A stretch of DNA of 64,000 nucleotides from Pseudomonadota bacterium (GTDB lineage Bacteria > Pseudomonadota > Gammaproteobacteria > Burkholderiales > Burkholderiaceae_C): contig JAJXTO010000009.1 of assembly GCA_021783695.1 (NCBI GenBank), forward strand, positions 1 to 64,000, given 5' to 3'. Of the stretch, positions 11,229-21,677 are shown one piece after another (positions within the stretch are counted from its first letter, which is position 1; each line of letters opens with the position of its first letter). A program made the translations under genes and the position numbers. Under the pieces are notes generated by a model. That model was given only the letters and a program-made list of their open reading frames with translations. It was not told where the DNA came from and searched no databases.

Positions 11229-12909
11229 GACCATTCGACTCGCTGTTTTGCAGTGCAACCCGGTAGTGGGAGATCTGGCTGGAAACGCCGCGCAGATCGC
11301 CCACTTGTCGCGCCGTGCCCATGCGCTGGGCGCGCAGATCGTGCTGACCCCGGAGCTGGCGCTGTCCGGCTATCCCCCGGAGGATCTATTGCTGCGTCCG
11401 GCGTTTCTGAGCGCTTGCGCAGACGCATTGAAGCAGCTTGCCCATGACCTGTCGGACTTGCCGGAATTTTGTCTGGTCGTCGGGCATCCGCTGGTGCTGG
11501 CCGGGGCGGACGCCCCGCGGCTGGCGTCCACCCAGCAGGCCGTGGCGTGCAATGCGGCGTCGCTGCTGCGTGACGGCGTGATCAAAGCCACCTATTGCAA
11601 GCATGAGTTGCCCAACTATCAGGTGTTCGACGAGCGCCGCTATTTCGCCCCGGGCGATCAGACGGTGGTGTTTGAGGCCGGGGGCACGCACTTTGGAATC
11701 AATATCTGCGAGGACGCCTGGTTGCCGCACGCGCCACGCAAGGCGCGGGCAGCCGGGGCGCAGGTGCTGCTGGTGCTCAACGCTTCGCCGTATCACCGCG
11801 GCAAGACGGCCGAGCGCGAGCGGGTGATGCGCCAGCGCTGCCTGGAAAACAACATGGCGCTGGTGGCCTCTCAAATGGTGGGCGGGCAGGACGAGATCGT
11901 GTTCGACGGCGCCTCCTTCGTGCTCGACCGCGCAGGCGAACTCGTGGCACGCGCGCCGCAGTTCGATGAGCACATCCTGCTGGTTGACGTCGCCGGTGGC
12001 GATGTGCTCAGGCAGGCGCCGGCGCCTCTCGCCGCGCTCAAACCCGATCACGCCGAGGTCTACGCCGCGCTGGTGCTCGGGGTGCGCGACTATCTCGGCA
12101 AGAATGGCTTTCCCGGTGCGCTCATCGGCCTGTCGGGCGGGGCGGATTCGGCGCTGGTGCTGGCCATCGCGGTCGATGCGCTCGGTGCCGACAAGGTGCG
12201 GGCGGTGATGATGCCGTCGCAGTACACCGCGCAGATGTCGAGCGACGATGCCGCCGACATGGCACAGCGCCTGGGCGTGCAGTACGACGTGCTGCCCATC
12301 ACCCCGCTGTTCGACGCTTTCCGCGCCACGTTGGGGCCGCTGCTGCAGCAGCACCCCGGCGACACCACGCTGGAAAACATCCAGGCGCGTATCCGCGGCA
12401 CTTTGTTGATGGGCCTGTCGAACAACAGCGGCCGCATTGTGCTGACCACCGGCAACAAGAGCGAGATGGCCATGGGCTACGCCACGCTCTATGGCGACAT
12501 GGCCGGCGGGTTTGCCGTCATCAAGGACGTGACCAAGACCCTGGTGTGGGAACTGGCGCGCTGGCGCAATGCGCATGCGGCGGCGCAGGGCGAGGCCGAG
12601 GTCATTCCGCAGCGCATCATCACCCGCGCGCCCAGCGCCGAGTTGCGCCCCGACCAGACCGATCAGGACAGCCTGCCGCCCTACGATGTGCTCGACGGCA
12701 TCCTGCAGCGCTATATGGAGCAGGATCAGAGCGCCGACGCGGTGATCGCCGCTGGCTACGCCCGCGCCGACGTCGAGCGCGTGGTCCATCTGCTCAAACT
12801 CTCCGAATACAAGCGGCGGCAGGCTCCGCCGGGCATCCGCATCACCCACCGCGCCTTCGGCCGCGACTGGCGCTATCCCATCACCTCGAAATACCGGGAA
12901 TCGTTCTGA
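11227..12909 (+). CDS. nadE: Glutamine-dependent NAD+ synthetase
   Basis: Makes NAD+ from deamido-NAD+ with ammonia released from glutamine. The 560-aa protein has an N-terminal nitrilase-like glutaminase domain (Glu in LTPELALSGYPPEDL, Lys in YCKHELPNYQ, Cys in INICEDAWLP). The C-terminal synthetase domain has the P-loop-like SGGADSALVLA, TTGNKSEMAMGY and the terminal RAFGRDWRYP. The start MTIRLAVLQCNP is the family norm. It is followed after 65 nt by the PII gene, a known linkage in proteobacteria. Confidence 0.96.
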   Translation: MTIRLAVLQCNPVVGDLAGNAAQIAHLSRRAHALGAQIVLTPELALSGYPPEDLLLRPAFLSACADALKQLAHDLSDLPEFCLVVGHPLVLAGADAPRLASTQQAVACNAASLLRDGVIKATYCKHELPNYQVFDERRYFAPGDQTVVFEAGGTHFGINICEDAWLPHAPRKARAAGAQVLLVLNASPYHRGKTAERERVMRQRCLENNMALVASQMVGGQDEIVFDGASFVLDRAGELVARAPQFDEHILLVDVAGGDVLRQAPAPLAALKPDHAEVYAALVLGVRDYLGKNGFPGALIGLSGGADSALVLAIAVDALGADKVRAVMMPSQYTAQMSSDDAADMAQRLGVQYDVLPITPLFDAFRATLGPLLQQHPGDTTLENIQARIRGTLLMGLSNNSGRIVLTTGNKSEMAMGYATLYGDMAGGFAVIKDVTKTLVWELARWRNAHAAAQGEAEVIPQRIITRAPSAELRPDQTDQDSLPPYDVLDGILQRYMEQDQSADAVIAAGYARADVERVVHLLKLSEYKRRQAPPGIRITHRAFGRDWRYPITSKYRESF

Positions 12910-12938
12910 TTTCTGCCGCATTGCACGCCAGCAGTTAA

Positions 12939-13313
<375 letters not shown>

Positions 13314-13337
13314 ACCGTCCGCAGCCCAGTCGCACCC

Positions 13338-14399
13338 ATGCCTCGCGTTCACATCCTGCCTTCGGGCACCGATCTGCTTGCCGATCCGGAAGAAAACCTG
13401 CTCAAGCTGTTGCGCAAGCACCAGGTGCCCATCCGCTATTCCTGCAAGTCCGGGGAATGCGGCTCGTGCAAATGCATTCTGGAATCGGGCGATGTCACGC
13501 TGAAAACATACGATCCCAAAGCGCTGCCGGATGCCCAGAAAGAGGCCGGTGTCATTCTGGCCTGCTGCGCGATCCTGCGCGAAGACATCACCATTCGCCT
13601 GACCGACAGCGACGACCTGATTGCCCACCCGGAGCGCAAGCTGCTGTGCCGCGTGGTGGCGCTGCAGCCGCTGACAAGCGACATTTTCGCGCTGCGGCTG
13701 CACATCGAATTCGCCGACATGGGGGGCATTCCCTTCACGTTCTCCGCCGGGCAGTACGCACAGCTCGTGGTCGATGTGGACGGGCAGGAGATCGCGCGCG
13801 ACTTCTCCATGGCCAGCACGCCGGTCGAAGCCGAGTATGACGATCTGCTGGAATTTCACATCCGCCGCACGCCCACCGGGGCCTTGAGCAGCCTGCTCGG
13901 CGGCATCATCCGTCCCGGCGCCCAGTTGCTGGTGCGCGGCCCCATGGGGACGAGCTATTTCCGTCCGCGCCATGAAGGCCCGCTCTACGCAGTGGGCGGC
14001 GGCACGGGCTTGGCCCCCATGCTCAGCGTGGTGCAGACCGCGCTGGACAACGGCAAGCTCGAACCCGTGGCGCTGTTCGCGGGCTTTCGCAATCAGGCCG
14101 ATGTGTACGGCCTGGAACAGATGGAACAGATGCGCCGCACCTACCGGAATTTCCGCTATCACGTCGCGCTCGATGAGGCGCAGGCAGGCGATCCGCCGCA
14201 GGCCGTGCACCGGCCGCTGGGGGTCTATCTGCTGGAGCAGGTGGCCGATTTCTCCGGCGCCAAGGTCTATCTTGCAGGCCCGCCGGGCATGGTCGAGGCC
14301 ATCAGCGCGACCTTGCTGGAGCGCGGCCTCGCCGAGCGCGATCTGCATGCCGATGCGTTCTACCCGCCCGTGCGCGCGGAACTGGTGGTCGGCACCTGA
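13338..14399 (+). CDS. 2Fe-2S / FAD / NAD(P)H oxidoreductase (CDP-glucoseen reductase type)
   Basis: The 353-aa product joins an N-terminal plant-type ferredoxin domain to a ferredoxin-NADP reductase module. Cluster ligands are Cys36, Cys41, Cys44 and Cys76 (SCKSGECGSCKC, LACCA). The FAD site is in ARDFSMAS and the NAD(P) site is GGGTGLAPMLS. Proteins of this layout pass electrons from NAD(P)H to oxygenases or to 3,6-dideoxyhexose dehydratases. No partner gene lies nearby, so the acceptor is unknown. It lies 24 nt after glnB and may be co-transcribed. Confidence 0.85.
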   Translation: MPRVHILPSGTDLLADPEENLLKLLRKHQVPIRYSCKSGECGSCKCILESGDVTLKTYDPKALPDAQKEAGVILACCAILREDITIRLTDSDDLIAHPERKLLCRVVALQPLTSDIFALRLHIEFADMGGIPFTFSAGQYAQLVVDVDGQEIARDFSMASTPVEAEYDDLLEFHIRRTPTGALSSLLGGIIRPGAQLLVRGPMGTSYFRPRHEGPLYAVGGGTGLAPMLSVVQTALDNGKLEPVALFAGFRNQADVYGLEQMEQMRRTYRNFRYHVALDEAQAGDPPQAVHRPLGVYLLEQVADFSGAKVYLAGPPGMVEAISATLLERGLAERDLHADAFYPPVRAELVVGT

Positions 14400-14546
14400 T
14401 CCGTCAGTCGCAGGAGCGGCGCTGCCGCAGGGATTAAAATCTTCATAAACCAATATTGGGCGCATTCATCCAGCACAGCGCCTGCCTTCGGGCACCTGCG
14501 GCACAGCGGAAAACCGCCGACTGCTGCCGCCTCATACCGGGACTCT

Positions 14547-15239
14547 ATGAACACGCATGAGGCCAAGCGCGTCCTCGAGACGGCGCTGATCTGTGCTTCC
14601 CAAGCCTTGACCGTCGCCGAATTGCGACGCCTGTTCGACGACACGATCGCCGCGGACACCGTGCGGTCGCTGCTCGATGAACTGCGCGCCGACTGGCAGG
14701 GTCGTGGTGTGGAACTCGCCCAATTGGCGCAGGGCTGGCGCTTTCAGAGCCGTGCCGAGATGCAGCCTTTTCTCGATCGGATTTATCCTGAAAAACCGCA
14801 AAAATATTCGCGTGCCGTGCTGGAAACCCTGGCCATCATTGCCTATCGTCAACCCGTCACCCGGGGCGACATCGAAGAGATCCGCGGAGTGGTGGTGAAC
14901 ACCCAGATCATTCGCCAGCTCGAAGATCGCGGCTGGGTCGAGGTGATCGGCCACCGCGAGGCGCCAGGCCGTCCCGCCCTGCTGGCCACGACCCAGCAGT
15001 TTCTCGACGACCTCGGCCTGCGGGCGCTCGATGCGCTGCCGCCGCTCGGTGAACGCGGCGAAACCCTGCCCCATTTCGACGGCCTGCAGCAGCGTCTGCC
15101 AGAACTCGGCACGACCGACGATGCGGACACCGCGCCGTCCCAGCCCGATGCTGAGGCTGCGCCTGCCGTCCTGGGCGATGTGCAGGCGCCCAGTTTTCCA
15201 CGCAGCAGTTCGCCGCCCGGCGCCTTGCCCACTGACTGA
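14547..15239 (+). CDS. scpB: Segregation and condensation protein B
   Basis: Winged-helix subunit of the SMC-ScpA-ScpB condensin needed for chromosome compaction. The 230-aa product has the ScpB core ([52 protein letters not shown]) and an extra, disordered tail of about 45 residues rich in Asp, Ala and Pro. The 147 nt upstream, after the reductase gene, show no clear promoter. It is 18 nt upstream of rluB, which is a common pairing. Confidence 0.93.
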   Translation: MNTHEAKRVLETALICASQALTVAELRRLFDDTIAADTVRSLLDELRADWQGRGVELAQLAQGWRFQSRAEMQPFLDRIYPEKPQKYSRAVLETLAIIAYRQPVTRGDIEEIRGVVVNTQIIRQLEDRGWVEVIGHREAPGRPALLATTQQFLDDLGLRALDALPPLGERGETLPHFDGLQQRLPELGTTDDADTAPSQPDAEAAPAVLGDVQAPSFPRSSSPPGALPTD

Positions 15240-15257
15240 ACACAAACGGATCGCACC

Positions 15258-16946
15258 ATGAGCACCTCCGACCCCACCGAGACGCCCGAGATACCCGCCA
15301 CTACCGAGAGCACCGAGACATTGGCCGGAGGCTCTGCCGCCCCGGTGCGCAAGCCGCGTGCTGCGCCTCGGCGGGCACCGCGCAAGACCGCCGCAGCGCA
15401 GGCTGAACTCTCCGGCAGTGGCGAACAGTCAATGTCGACGGCGGGAATTGTCCCTGCCCTAACTACCGAACCTCAGGCCGTCGTTGCGGTGGATGAGCCG
15501 CAATCGACCGAACTGCAGCCTGAGCCCGCTGCCGCTGCGGCACCGATGACGAGTGCGCGGCCGCCGCGTGCGCCCAAGCCGCAGCGTCGCGCGCCCGAAT
15601 CGCCTTCGCCGCGTCCCGAGAGTGACGGCGGCGTGGCGGAACTCCCCCTCGCGACGCCGCAAGTGCCGACAGCCGGGGTGCAAATCCAGGACGTGATTTC
15701 CGGCACCTACGACCAGACGGCGGAAACCGCGCCGATTGTGCGTCGCGTACTGGCTCCCGCCGAAGACGCGCCCAAGTTGCACAAGGTGCTGGCGCAAAGC
15801 GGCGTGGGCTCGCGGCGCGAAATGGAAGACCTCATCCTTGCCGGGCGGGTGTCGGTCAACGGCGAGCCGGCGCACCTGGGTCAGCGCATCCTGCCGACCG
15901 ACCAGATCCGCGTCAACGGCAAAATCATCAAGCGCCGCCTGCGCCCCGCGCAGGCGCGGGTGCTGGCTTATCACAAGCCCACGGGTGAGGTGGTGTCGTT
16001 CAAAGACCCGGAAGGACGCCCCACGGTGTTCCAGCACCTGCCCAAGTTGCAGGGGGCCAAGTGGACTGCGGTGGGTCGGCTCGACATCAACACCGAGGGC
16101 CTGCTGCTGTTCACCACCTCGGGGGATCTGGCCAACCGGCTGATGCACCCGAGCTACGGTGCGGAGCGCGAATACGCGGTGCGCGTGCTGGGCGAGCTCG
16201 ATGCTGCCGCGCGCGCGGAATTGCTCAGCGGTGTGCAGCTCGGCGACGGCCCGGCCAAGTTCCTCAGTCTGGACGAGGCGGGTGGCGAGGGCGCGAACCG
16301 CTGGTGGCGCGTGGTCATCTCCGAAGGCCGCAACCGCGAAGTGCGACGCATGTTCGAGGCCGTTGGGCTGACCGTGAGCCGCCTGATCCGCGTGCGCTAT
16401 GCCAGCGTGGTGCTGCCTGCCGGACTGCGCCGCGGCGATTTTGTCGAACTCGACAAGTCTGCGGTGCAGGCGTTGCAAGGCAAGTCTCCAGACGCCGCGC
16501 AGGGCGAGCGCCCGCCACGGCGCCAGAACGGGCCGCAGCAGACGGGCGAGCGGCGCACCGACAACCGCGGCAGCCGCGGGGGCGGACGCGGTGGGCGCGG
16601 CAAGGGGCAGGGCGGCGGGCAGCAGCAACCCGGGCCGGACAGCTACGCCCGCACCACGGTCGAGGCGCTATTCGGCAAAAGCCCGGTCGTGCGCAGCAAT
16701 AGCTGGGGAGGCGCCGAGGGCAACTTTTCCTCGGGCGCGAAGCCGGGTTCGCAGGCGCGCCGCAAGGCAGGCGGCAAACCGCAGAGTTCCCAGCCCGATC
16801 CCATGAAAACCAGCTTTGGCTATATCCACAAAGATGCAGGCCAAAAGCGCAGCGGTGATGGGATGGGCGGCGGACCTTCGGGCGGACGCCGACGCACCGG
16901 CGGTGGCAGCGGAGGTGGCGGTGGCGGCAACCGCGGCGGTCGCTGA
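15258..16946 (+). CDS. rluB: 23S rRNA pseudouridine synthase RluB, with long disordered extensions
   Basis: Converts U2605 (E. coli numbering) of 23S rRNA to pseudouridine. The 562-aa protein has an Ala/Pro/Thr-rich head of about 170 residues. The S4 domain follows ([18 protein letters not shown]), then the RsuA-family catalytic core with Asp in [12 protein letters not shown] and the [10 protein letters not shown] motif. The tail of about 160 residues is rich in Arg, Gly and Gln ([21 protein letters not shown]), resembling RGG RNA-binding tails. The core alone is the usual size, so the extensions roughly double the protein. It follows scpB by 18 nt. Confidence 0.92.
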   Translation: MSTSDPTETPEIPATTESTETLAGGSAAPVRKPRAAPRRAPRKTAAAQAELSGSGEQSMSTAGIVPALTTEPQAVVAVDEPQSTELQPEPAAAAAPMTSARPPRAPKPQRRAPESPSPRPESDGGVAELPLATPQVPTAGVQIQDVISGTYDQTAETAPIVRRVLAPAEDAPKLHKVLAQSGVGSRREMEDLILAGRVSVNGEPAHLGQRILPTDQIRVNGKIIKRRLRPAQARVLAYHKPTGEVVSFKDPEGRPTVFQHLPKLQGAKWTAVGRLDINTEGLLLFTTSGDLANRLMHPSYGAEREYAVRVLGELDAAARAELLSGVQLGDGPAKFLSLDEAGGEGANRWWRVVISEGRNREVRRMFEAVGLTVSRLIRVRYASVVLPAGLRRGDFVELDKSAVQALQGKSPDAAQGERPPRRQNGPQQTGERRTDNRGSRGGGRGGRGKGQGGGQQQPGPDSYARTTVEALFGKSPVVRSNSWGGAEGNFSSGAKPGSQARRKAGGKPQSSQPDPMKTSFGYIHKDAGQKRSGDGMGGGPSGGRRRTGGGSGGGGGGNRGGR

Positions 16947-16996
16947 TTCATGAAAAATTGGCCTTGCCGCAGCGTAGCGCAACAGATGCGCTGTCC

Positions 16997-17002
16997 TACA
17001 AT
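16997..17002 (+). promoter_or_regulatory. Candidate -10 element for ndk
   Basis: TACAAT at 16997-17002 lies 33 nt before the ndk ATG. No convincing -35 is seen, so the call rests on the -10 match and position only. A 5-bp GC hairpin lies immediately upstream. Confidence 0.35.
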
Positions 17003-17035
17003 GATCGATTAACCCTTTGATTTCAGGAGCAAAGT

Positions 17036-17461
17036 ATGACCATCGAGCGCACGCTCTCCATCATCAAACCCGATGCCGTTGCCAAAAACGTGATCGGTCA
17101 GATCTACACCCGTTTTGAGAAGGCTGGCCTGAAGATCATCGCAGCCCGGATGGCGCAACTCTCGCGCGCAGAAGCCGAGGCGTTTTACGCCGTGCACAAA
17201 GCGCGCCCCTTTTTCAAGGACCTGGTCGATTTCATGATCTCCGGCCCGGTGATGATTCAAGTGCTCGAAGGTGAAGGCGCCATTCTGAAGAACCGCGATC
17301 TGATGGGCGCGACCGACCCGAAAAAGGCCGAGGCCGGAACCATCCGTGCCGACTTTGCCGACAGCATCGATGCCAACGCCGTGCATGGCTCGGACGCGGC
17401 GGAAACCGCCGCAGTGGAAATCGCTTTCTTTTTCCCGGCGATGGCGATCCACAGCCGCTGA
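17036..17461 (+). CDS. ndk: Nucleoside diphosphate kinase
   Basis: Transfers the gamma phosphate from ATP to NDPs through a phosphohistidine, supplying NTPs and dNTPs. The 141-aa product has the whole fold: [12 protein letters not shown] at the N terminus, [11 protein letters not shown], and the active-site His in [13 protein letters not shown] strong ribosome site (CAGGAG) precedes the ATG. It heads the long plus-strand block and is 19 nt upstream of rlmN. Confidence 0.97.
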   Translation: MTIERTLSIIKPDAVAKNVIGQIYTRFEKAGLKIIAARMAQLSRAEAEAFYAVHKARPFFKDLVDFMISGPVMIQVLEGEGAILKNRDLMGATDPKKAEAGTIRADFADSIDANAVHGSDAAETAAVEIAFFFPAMAIHSR

Positions 17462-17480
17462 GATCAGGCTTTTTCGGCCC

Positions 17481-18623
17481 ATGTCTGACGCACCCGCCAA
17501 CCTGCTGCAGTTCGACCGCGCCGGTCTGGTGGACTGGTTCGCGCAGCATGGGCACGCCGCGTTCCGCGCCCGGCAGGTGTTTCGCTGGATGCACCAGAAG
17601 GGGGTGGCCGATTTCGAGGCCATGAGCGATCTGGCCAAGCCGCTGCGCCAGTTCCTGCGTGAGCGGGCCACGGTTGCCGCGCTGCCGGTGTTGACCGAAT
17701 CGCGCTCGGCAGACGGTACGGTGAAATGGTTGTTCGACGTGGGTGGCGGCAACGCGGTCGAGGCGGTGTTCATTCCCGAGGCGCAGCGCAACACGCTGTG
17801 TGTGTCGTCTCAGGCTGGATGCGCGGTCAACTGCAAGTTCTGCTCGACCGGTCACCAGGGCTTCAGCCGCAATCTGCAGACCTGGGAAATTCTGGCCCAG
17901 CTCTGGCATGCCGAATTCACCATGCGGCGCGAACTCGGCCTGGCGGACGGTGAGCGCGTGGGCGAGCGCGCCATTTCCAATGTGGTGATGATGGGCATGG
18001 GCGAGCCGCTGCAAAACTACGGCCAGCTCATCCCGGCGCTGCGCACCATGCTCGATGACGACGGTTACGGCCTGTCGCGCCGCCGCGTGACCGTGTCCAC
18101 CTCGGGCGTGGTGCCGATGATCGACCGGCTGGCGCAGGATTGCCCGGTGGCGCTGGCCGTCTCGCTGCACGCGCCTGTTGATGCGCTGCGTGACGAACTG
18201 GTGCCGCTCAACCGCAAATATCCGCTGCACGAGTTGCTGGCCGCTTGCAGACGCTATCTCGAATACGCGCCGCGCGACTTCATCACCTTCGAATATTGCA
18301 TGCTCGACGGAGTGAACGATACCCCGGCGCTGGCGCAGGAACTGGTGCGGCTGGTGCGTGCGGAGCGGGTGAATTGCAAGTTCAACCTCATTCCGTTCAA
18401 CCCGTTCCCCGAGTCCGGGCTCAAGCGGTCTTCCGCTGCGCGGGTTTCGGTCTTTGCCCAGGTGCTGCTGGATGCCGACATCGTGACCACGGTGCGCAAA
18501 ACCCGCGGTGACGATATCGACGCCGCCTGTGGACAACTCGCTGGCGAGGTGCAGGACCGCACCCGCCGTGTCATTCGGATGCAGCAGGCTGTGTCGGCGC
18601 CCGGCGCTCGCCTGAGCCATTGA
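17481..18623 (+). CDS. rlmN: Dual-specificity rRNA/tRNA adenine-C2 methyltransferase RlmN
   Basis: Radical SAM enzyme methylating C2 of A2503 in 23S rRNA and A37 in some tRNAs. The 380-aa product has the cluster motif [11 protein letters not shown] and the methyl-carrying Cys near the C terminus ([11 protein letters not shown]). Conserved segments include [22 protein letters not shown] and [12 protein letters not shown]. The start is the ATG before SDAPANLLQ. It is in the usual order ndk-rlmN-pilW. Confidence 0.96.
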   Translation: MSDAPANLLQFDRAGLVDWFAQHGHAAFRARQVFRWMHQKGVADFEAMSDLAKPLRQFLRERATVAALPVLTESRSADGTVKWLFDVGGGNAVEAVFIPEAQRNTLCVSSQAGCAVNCKFCSTGHQGFSRNLQTWEILAQLWHAEFTMRRELGLADGERVGERAISNVVMMGMGEPLQNYGQLIPALRTMLDDDGYGLSRRRVTVSTSGVVPMIDRLAQDCPVALAVSLHAPVDALRDELVPLNRKYPLHELLAACRRYLEYAPRDFITFEYCMLDGVNDTPALAQELVRLVRAERVNCKFNLIPFNPFPESGLKRSSAARVSVFAQVLLDADIVTTVRKTRGDDIDAACGQLAGEVQDRTRRVIRMQQAVSAPGARLSH

Positions 18624-18637
18624 GGGAGAGTTTGCCC

Positions 18638-19489
18638 ATGTTCCTGCGTCATCGCGCGTTGTCTGTTGCCGGGCCTTGGCGTGCGGCGTTTCTCGGGTTC
18701 TTGCTGGTCGGCGCAACCCTGCTCGGTGGCTGTGCAACGCAGACTCAGCGCGCCGCCGACATGGGTTCAGGCGCGGCCCTCAGCACGTCTGAAACCGCTG
18801 TGCTCAAGCGCGTGCAGTTGCGGCTTGAACTTGCGGAAGGCTATTACCAGCGAGGCCAGTTCACCGTCGCACTGGAAGAGGTGAACAAGGCGCTGGCGGA
18901 AAAAGCCGATTTCGTTCCCGCCTACACCATGCGTGCGCTGATTTACACCGCGCTGAACGAGAGCGGCAAGGCGGATGCGAATTACAAGGAAGCGCTGCGG
19001 CTGTCGCCCGACAACCCGGATGCGCTGCATAACTATGGCTGGTTTCTTTGCCAGCAACGGCGCTATCCCGAATCCTTTGCCCAGTTCAACAAGGCGCTTT
19101 CCATCCAGAATTACCGCTACCCGGTGCGGACCTATCTGGCGCTGGGTGTCTGCCAGTATCGCGCCAATGATTTGGCCGCGTCGGAGGCAACCCTCAAGAA
19201 GGGGTTTGCGCTCGATCCGTCCAATCCGGCCCTGTCCACCAACCTCGCCGTCGTGCTCGACCGGCTGGGCAAGTCCAAAGAAGCGTTGTTCTACATCGCC
19301 CGCGTGAACAGTGGGCAGTACGCCAGCGCGCAATCGCTGTGGGTGGGGATACTCATCGCGCGCAAGGCAGGCAATGTCCTGGATGCGGCACAGTGGACCA
19401 ACCAGCTCGAACAGCGTTACCCCGATTCGCGCGAAGCCATCGCGGCGCAACAAGGCCGGTTCAACGATTCCGCACTGCTCAACGACTGA
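18638..19489 (+). CDS. pilW: Type IV pilus pilotin PilW/PilF (TPR lipoprotein)
   Basis: Outer-membrane lipoprotein that helps the PilQ secretin assemble. The 283-aa product has a lipoprotein signal with lipobox LLGGC, followed by TPR repeats (AEGYYQRGQFTVALEEVNKA, NYGWFLCQQRRYPESFAQF and further copies). The start is the ATG after GAGGGAGAG; a TTG 18 nt upstream is rejected. It lies 14 nt after rlmN and 6 nt before rodZ. No other pilus genes are adjacent; pilU lies about 23 kb away. Confidence 0.9.
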   Translation: MFLRHRALSVAGPWRAAFLGFLLVGATLLGGCATQTQRAADMGSGAALSTSETAVLKRVQLRLELAEGYYQRGQFTVALEEVNKALAEKADFVPAYTMRALIYTALNESGKADANYKEALRLSPDNPDALHNYGWFLCQQRRYPESFAQFNKALSIQNYRYPVRTYLALGVCQYRANDLAASEATLKKGFALDPSNPALSTNLAVVLDRLGKSKEALFYIARVNSGQYASAQSLWVGILIARKAGNVLDAAQWTNQLEQRYPDSREAIAAQQGRFNDSALLND

Positions 19490-19495
19490 TCCCGC

Positions 19496-20377
19496 ATGTC
19501 TGAGATCACATCTGAACTGATCAATAGCCGGACGCAGGCGGGTGCCGCGCTGCGTGCTGCGCGCACCGCTGCTGGTCGCAGCGTCGAGGAGCTGGCGGCG
19601 CAACTCAAGGTCACGTCGGCCAAGATCGCCGCGCTCGAATCCGGCGACTGGTCTGCATTGCCCGACGACACCTTTGGCCGCGCGCTGCTGCGCAGCTGTT
19701 GCAAGGCGCTGAAAGTGGATGCGCAGCCCATGCTCGAATTGCTGCCGGGCGCGCCCGTGCTGCTCAACGTCCAATCATCGGCTGTTGATGCCGATGAAAT
19801 GGCAAACCTGCCCGATCGGTCGCTGCCGCGCGCCGGCGCTGGTGCGCAAAAATCGCGCGGCATGCTGTGGCTTGCGGTTGTGATCATCCTGCTGGCCGCC
19901 GTGGTGTATTTCTGGCCCGCGCTGCGCGGACTGACGGATGGATTGCTGCCGAAGTCGGCTTCGCCCGCAGCCGAACACGGTGTCGTGCGTGAAACGGTGC
20001 CCACGCCATCCCAGCCGGTGCGGGCCGCTTCTGCTCCCGTCACCCTGCAGTCTCCGCTTACACTGACCCCATCGGCGCCAACTTTGCCGGCGTCCAGTGC
20101 GGCGGCGTCCGCGCCCACGGCCACGGCCGGTGGCGACACCCTGCAATTCACCGCGACGGCTCCAAGCTGGGTGCAGGTGACCGCAAATAGCGGCAAGGTG
20201 ATTTTTTCGCAATTGCTGCAATCCGGCTCGGCGCAAGCTGTTCAGGTGCCTGCCGGGAGCAAGCCGCTGGCTGTGGTCGTGGGCAACGCGCCAAATACCA
20301 CGCTGACTTACGCGGGCAAGCCGGTCGATCTGGCCCCGGAGACGCGAGCAAATGTCGCACGTCTCACACTAAAGTGA
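19496..20377 (+). CDS. rodZ: Cytoskeletal protein RodZ-like
   Basis: Membrane protein that links MreB to the elongation machinery. The 293-aa product has the three-part RodZ layout: a cytoplasmic HTH domain ([20 protein letters not shown]), one membrane segment ([18 protein letters not shown]), a Pro/Ala/Ser-rich linker and a periplasmic DUF4115 domain ([20 protein letters not shown]). It follows pilW by 6 nt and its stop overlaps a possible GTG start of ispG. Confidence 0.88.
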   Translation: MSEITSELINSRTQAGAALRAARTAAGRSVEELAAQLKVTSAKIAALESGDWSALPDDTFGRALLRSCCKALKVDAQPMLELLPGAPVLLNVQSSAVDADEMANLPDRSLPRAGAGAQKSRGMLWLAVVIILLAAVVYFWPALRGLTDGLLPKSASPAAEHGVVRETVPTPSQPVRAASAPVTLQSPLTLTPSAPTLPASSAAASAPTATAGGDTLQFTATAPSWVQVTANSGKVIFSQLLQSGSAQAVQVPAGSKPLAVVVGNAPNTTLTYAGKPVDLAPETRANVARLTLK

Positions 20378-20388
20378 CGCGCCTTCCC

Positions 20389-21672
20389 ATGCAATTACTC
20401 GATCCGCCGATCCCCGAAGCCGTGCCTGCGCGCCATGTCACGCGGCAGGCGCGCGTCGTCTGGGGCGATACCGTGGTGACTGTGGGCGGTGGCGCGCCGG
20501 TGCGGGTGCAGTCCATGACCAATACCGACACGGCAGATGCCATCGGTACCGCCATCCAGGTCAAGCAGCTTGCCATGGCGGGTTCGGAGCTGGTGCGCAT
20601 CACCGTCGATACGCCCGAGGCGGCAGCAGCGGTTCCCGCAATCCGCGAGCAGCTCGACCGTATGGGCGTGTCAGTGCCGCTGATCGGGGACTTTCATTAC
20701 AACGGCCATCGCCTGTTGAGCGATTTTCCAGCCTGCGCGCAGGCGCTGTCCAAGTACCGCATCAACCCTGGCAATGTCGGCAAGGGGGATAAAAAAGACC
20801 GCCAGTTCGGACAGATGATCGACATCGCGATGCGCCACGACAAGCCGGTGCGCATCGGAGTGAACTGGGGCAGTCTCGACCAGGAATTGCTTGCCACCCT
20901 GATGGACGCCAACGCCCACCGCGCGCAGCCTTTCGAGGCACGGCAGATCATGGCGCAGGCGCTGGTGCTCTCGGCGCTGGAATCGGCGCAGCGCGCGCAG
21001 GAGCTGGGCATGAACCCGGCGCAGATCCTGCTGTCGTGCAAGGTGTCCAATGTGCAGGATCTCATCACCGTGTACCGTGCGCTGGCCGCGCGCTGCGACT
21101 ATCCGCTGCATCTCGGCCTGACAGAAGCCGGCATGGGCACCAAGGGCGCGGTGGCATCCACTGCCGCCTTGGCGGTGTTGCTGCAGGAAGGCATCGGCGA
21201 CACCATTCGCGTGTCGCTCACGCCAGAGCCCAATGGCTCGCGCACCGAGGAAGTCGTGGTGGCCCTGGAAATTCTCCAGGCTCTCGGCTTGCGCGCGTTC
21301 ACGCCCTCAGTCACCGCCTGCCCTGGCTGCGGCCGCACCACCAGCACGTTTTTCCAGGAACTGACGCAGACCATCGACCAGTTCCTGCGCGCGCAAATGC
21401 CGGTGTGGCGCGCGCGCTATCCCGGCGTGGAGCAACTGCGTGTGGCGGTGATGGGCTGCATCGTCAACGGCCCTGGCGAAAGCAAGCACGCTGACATCGG
21501 CATCAGCCTGCCGGGTACAGGCGAGTCTCCCGCGGCGCCGGTGTTCATCGACGGCGAAAAGCGCATGACCCTGCGTGGCGACAAGATTGCCGCCGAATTC
21601 CAGACCATCGTCGAACAGTACGTTCATCAGCGCTACGGCGCAGCACACCGCCATTCTGACCGGGTGGCCTGA
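20389..21672 (+). CDS. ispG: 4-hydroxy-3-methylbut-2-en-1-yl diphosphate synthase
   Basis: 4Fe-4S enzyme of the MEP isoprenoid pathway. The 427-aa product carries [11 protein letters not shown], the cluster cysteines in [15 protein letters not shown] and [16 protein letters not shown], and the insert typical of proteobacterial forms. I chose the ATG at 20389; the GTG at 20374 overlaps the rodZ stop as GTGA and would add five residues. Neither start has a clear ribosome site. It is 5 nt before hisS. Confidence 0.94.
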   Translation: MQLLDPPIPEAVPARHVTRQARVVWGDTVVTVGGGAPVRVQSMTNTDTADAIGTAIQVKQLAMAGSELVRITVDTPEAAAAVPAIREQLDRMGVSVPLIGDFHYNGHRLLSDFPACAQALSKYRINPGNVGKGDKKDRQFGQMIDIAMRHDKPVRIGVNWGSLDQELLATLMDANAHRAQPFEARQIMAQALVLSALESAQRAQELGMNPAQILLSCKVSNVQDLITVYRALAARCDYPLHLGLTEAGMGTKGAVASTAALAVLLQEGIGDTIRVSLTPEPNGSRTEEVVVALEILQALGLRAFTPSVTACPGCGRTTSTFFQELTQTIDQFLRAQMPVWRARYPGVEQLRVAVMGCIVNGPGESKHADIGISLPGTGESPAAPVFIDGEKRMTLRGDKIAAEFQTIVEQYVHQRYGAAHRHSDRVA

Positions 21673-21677
21673 ATTCC

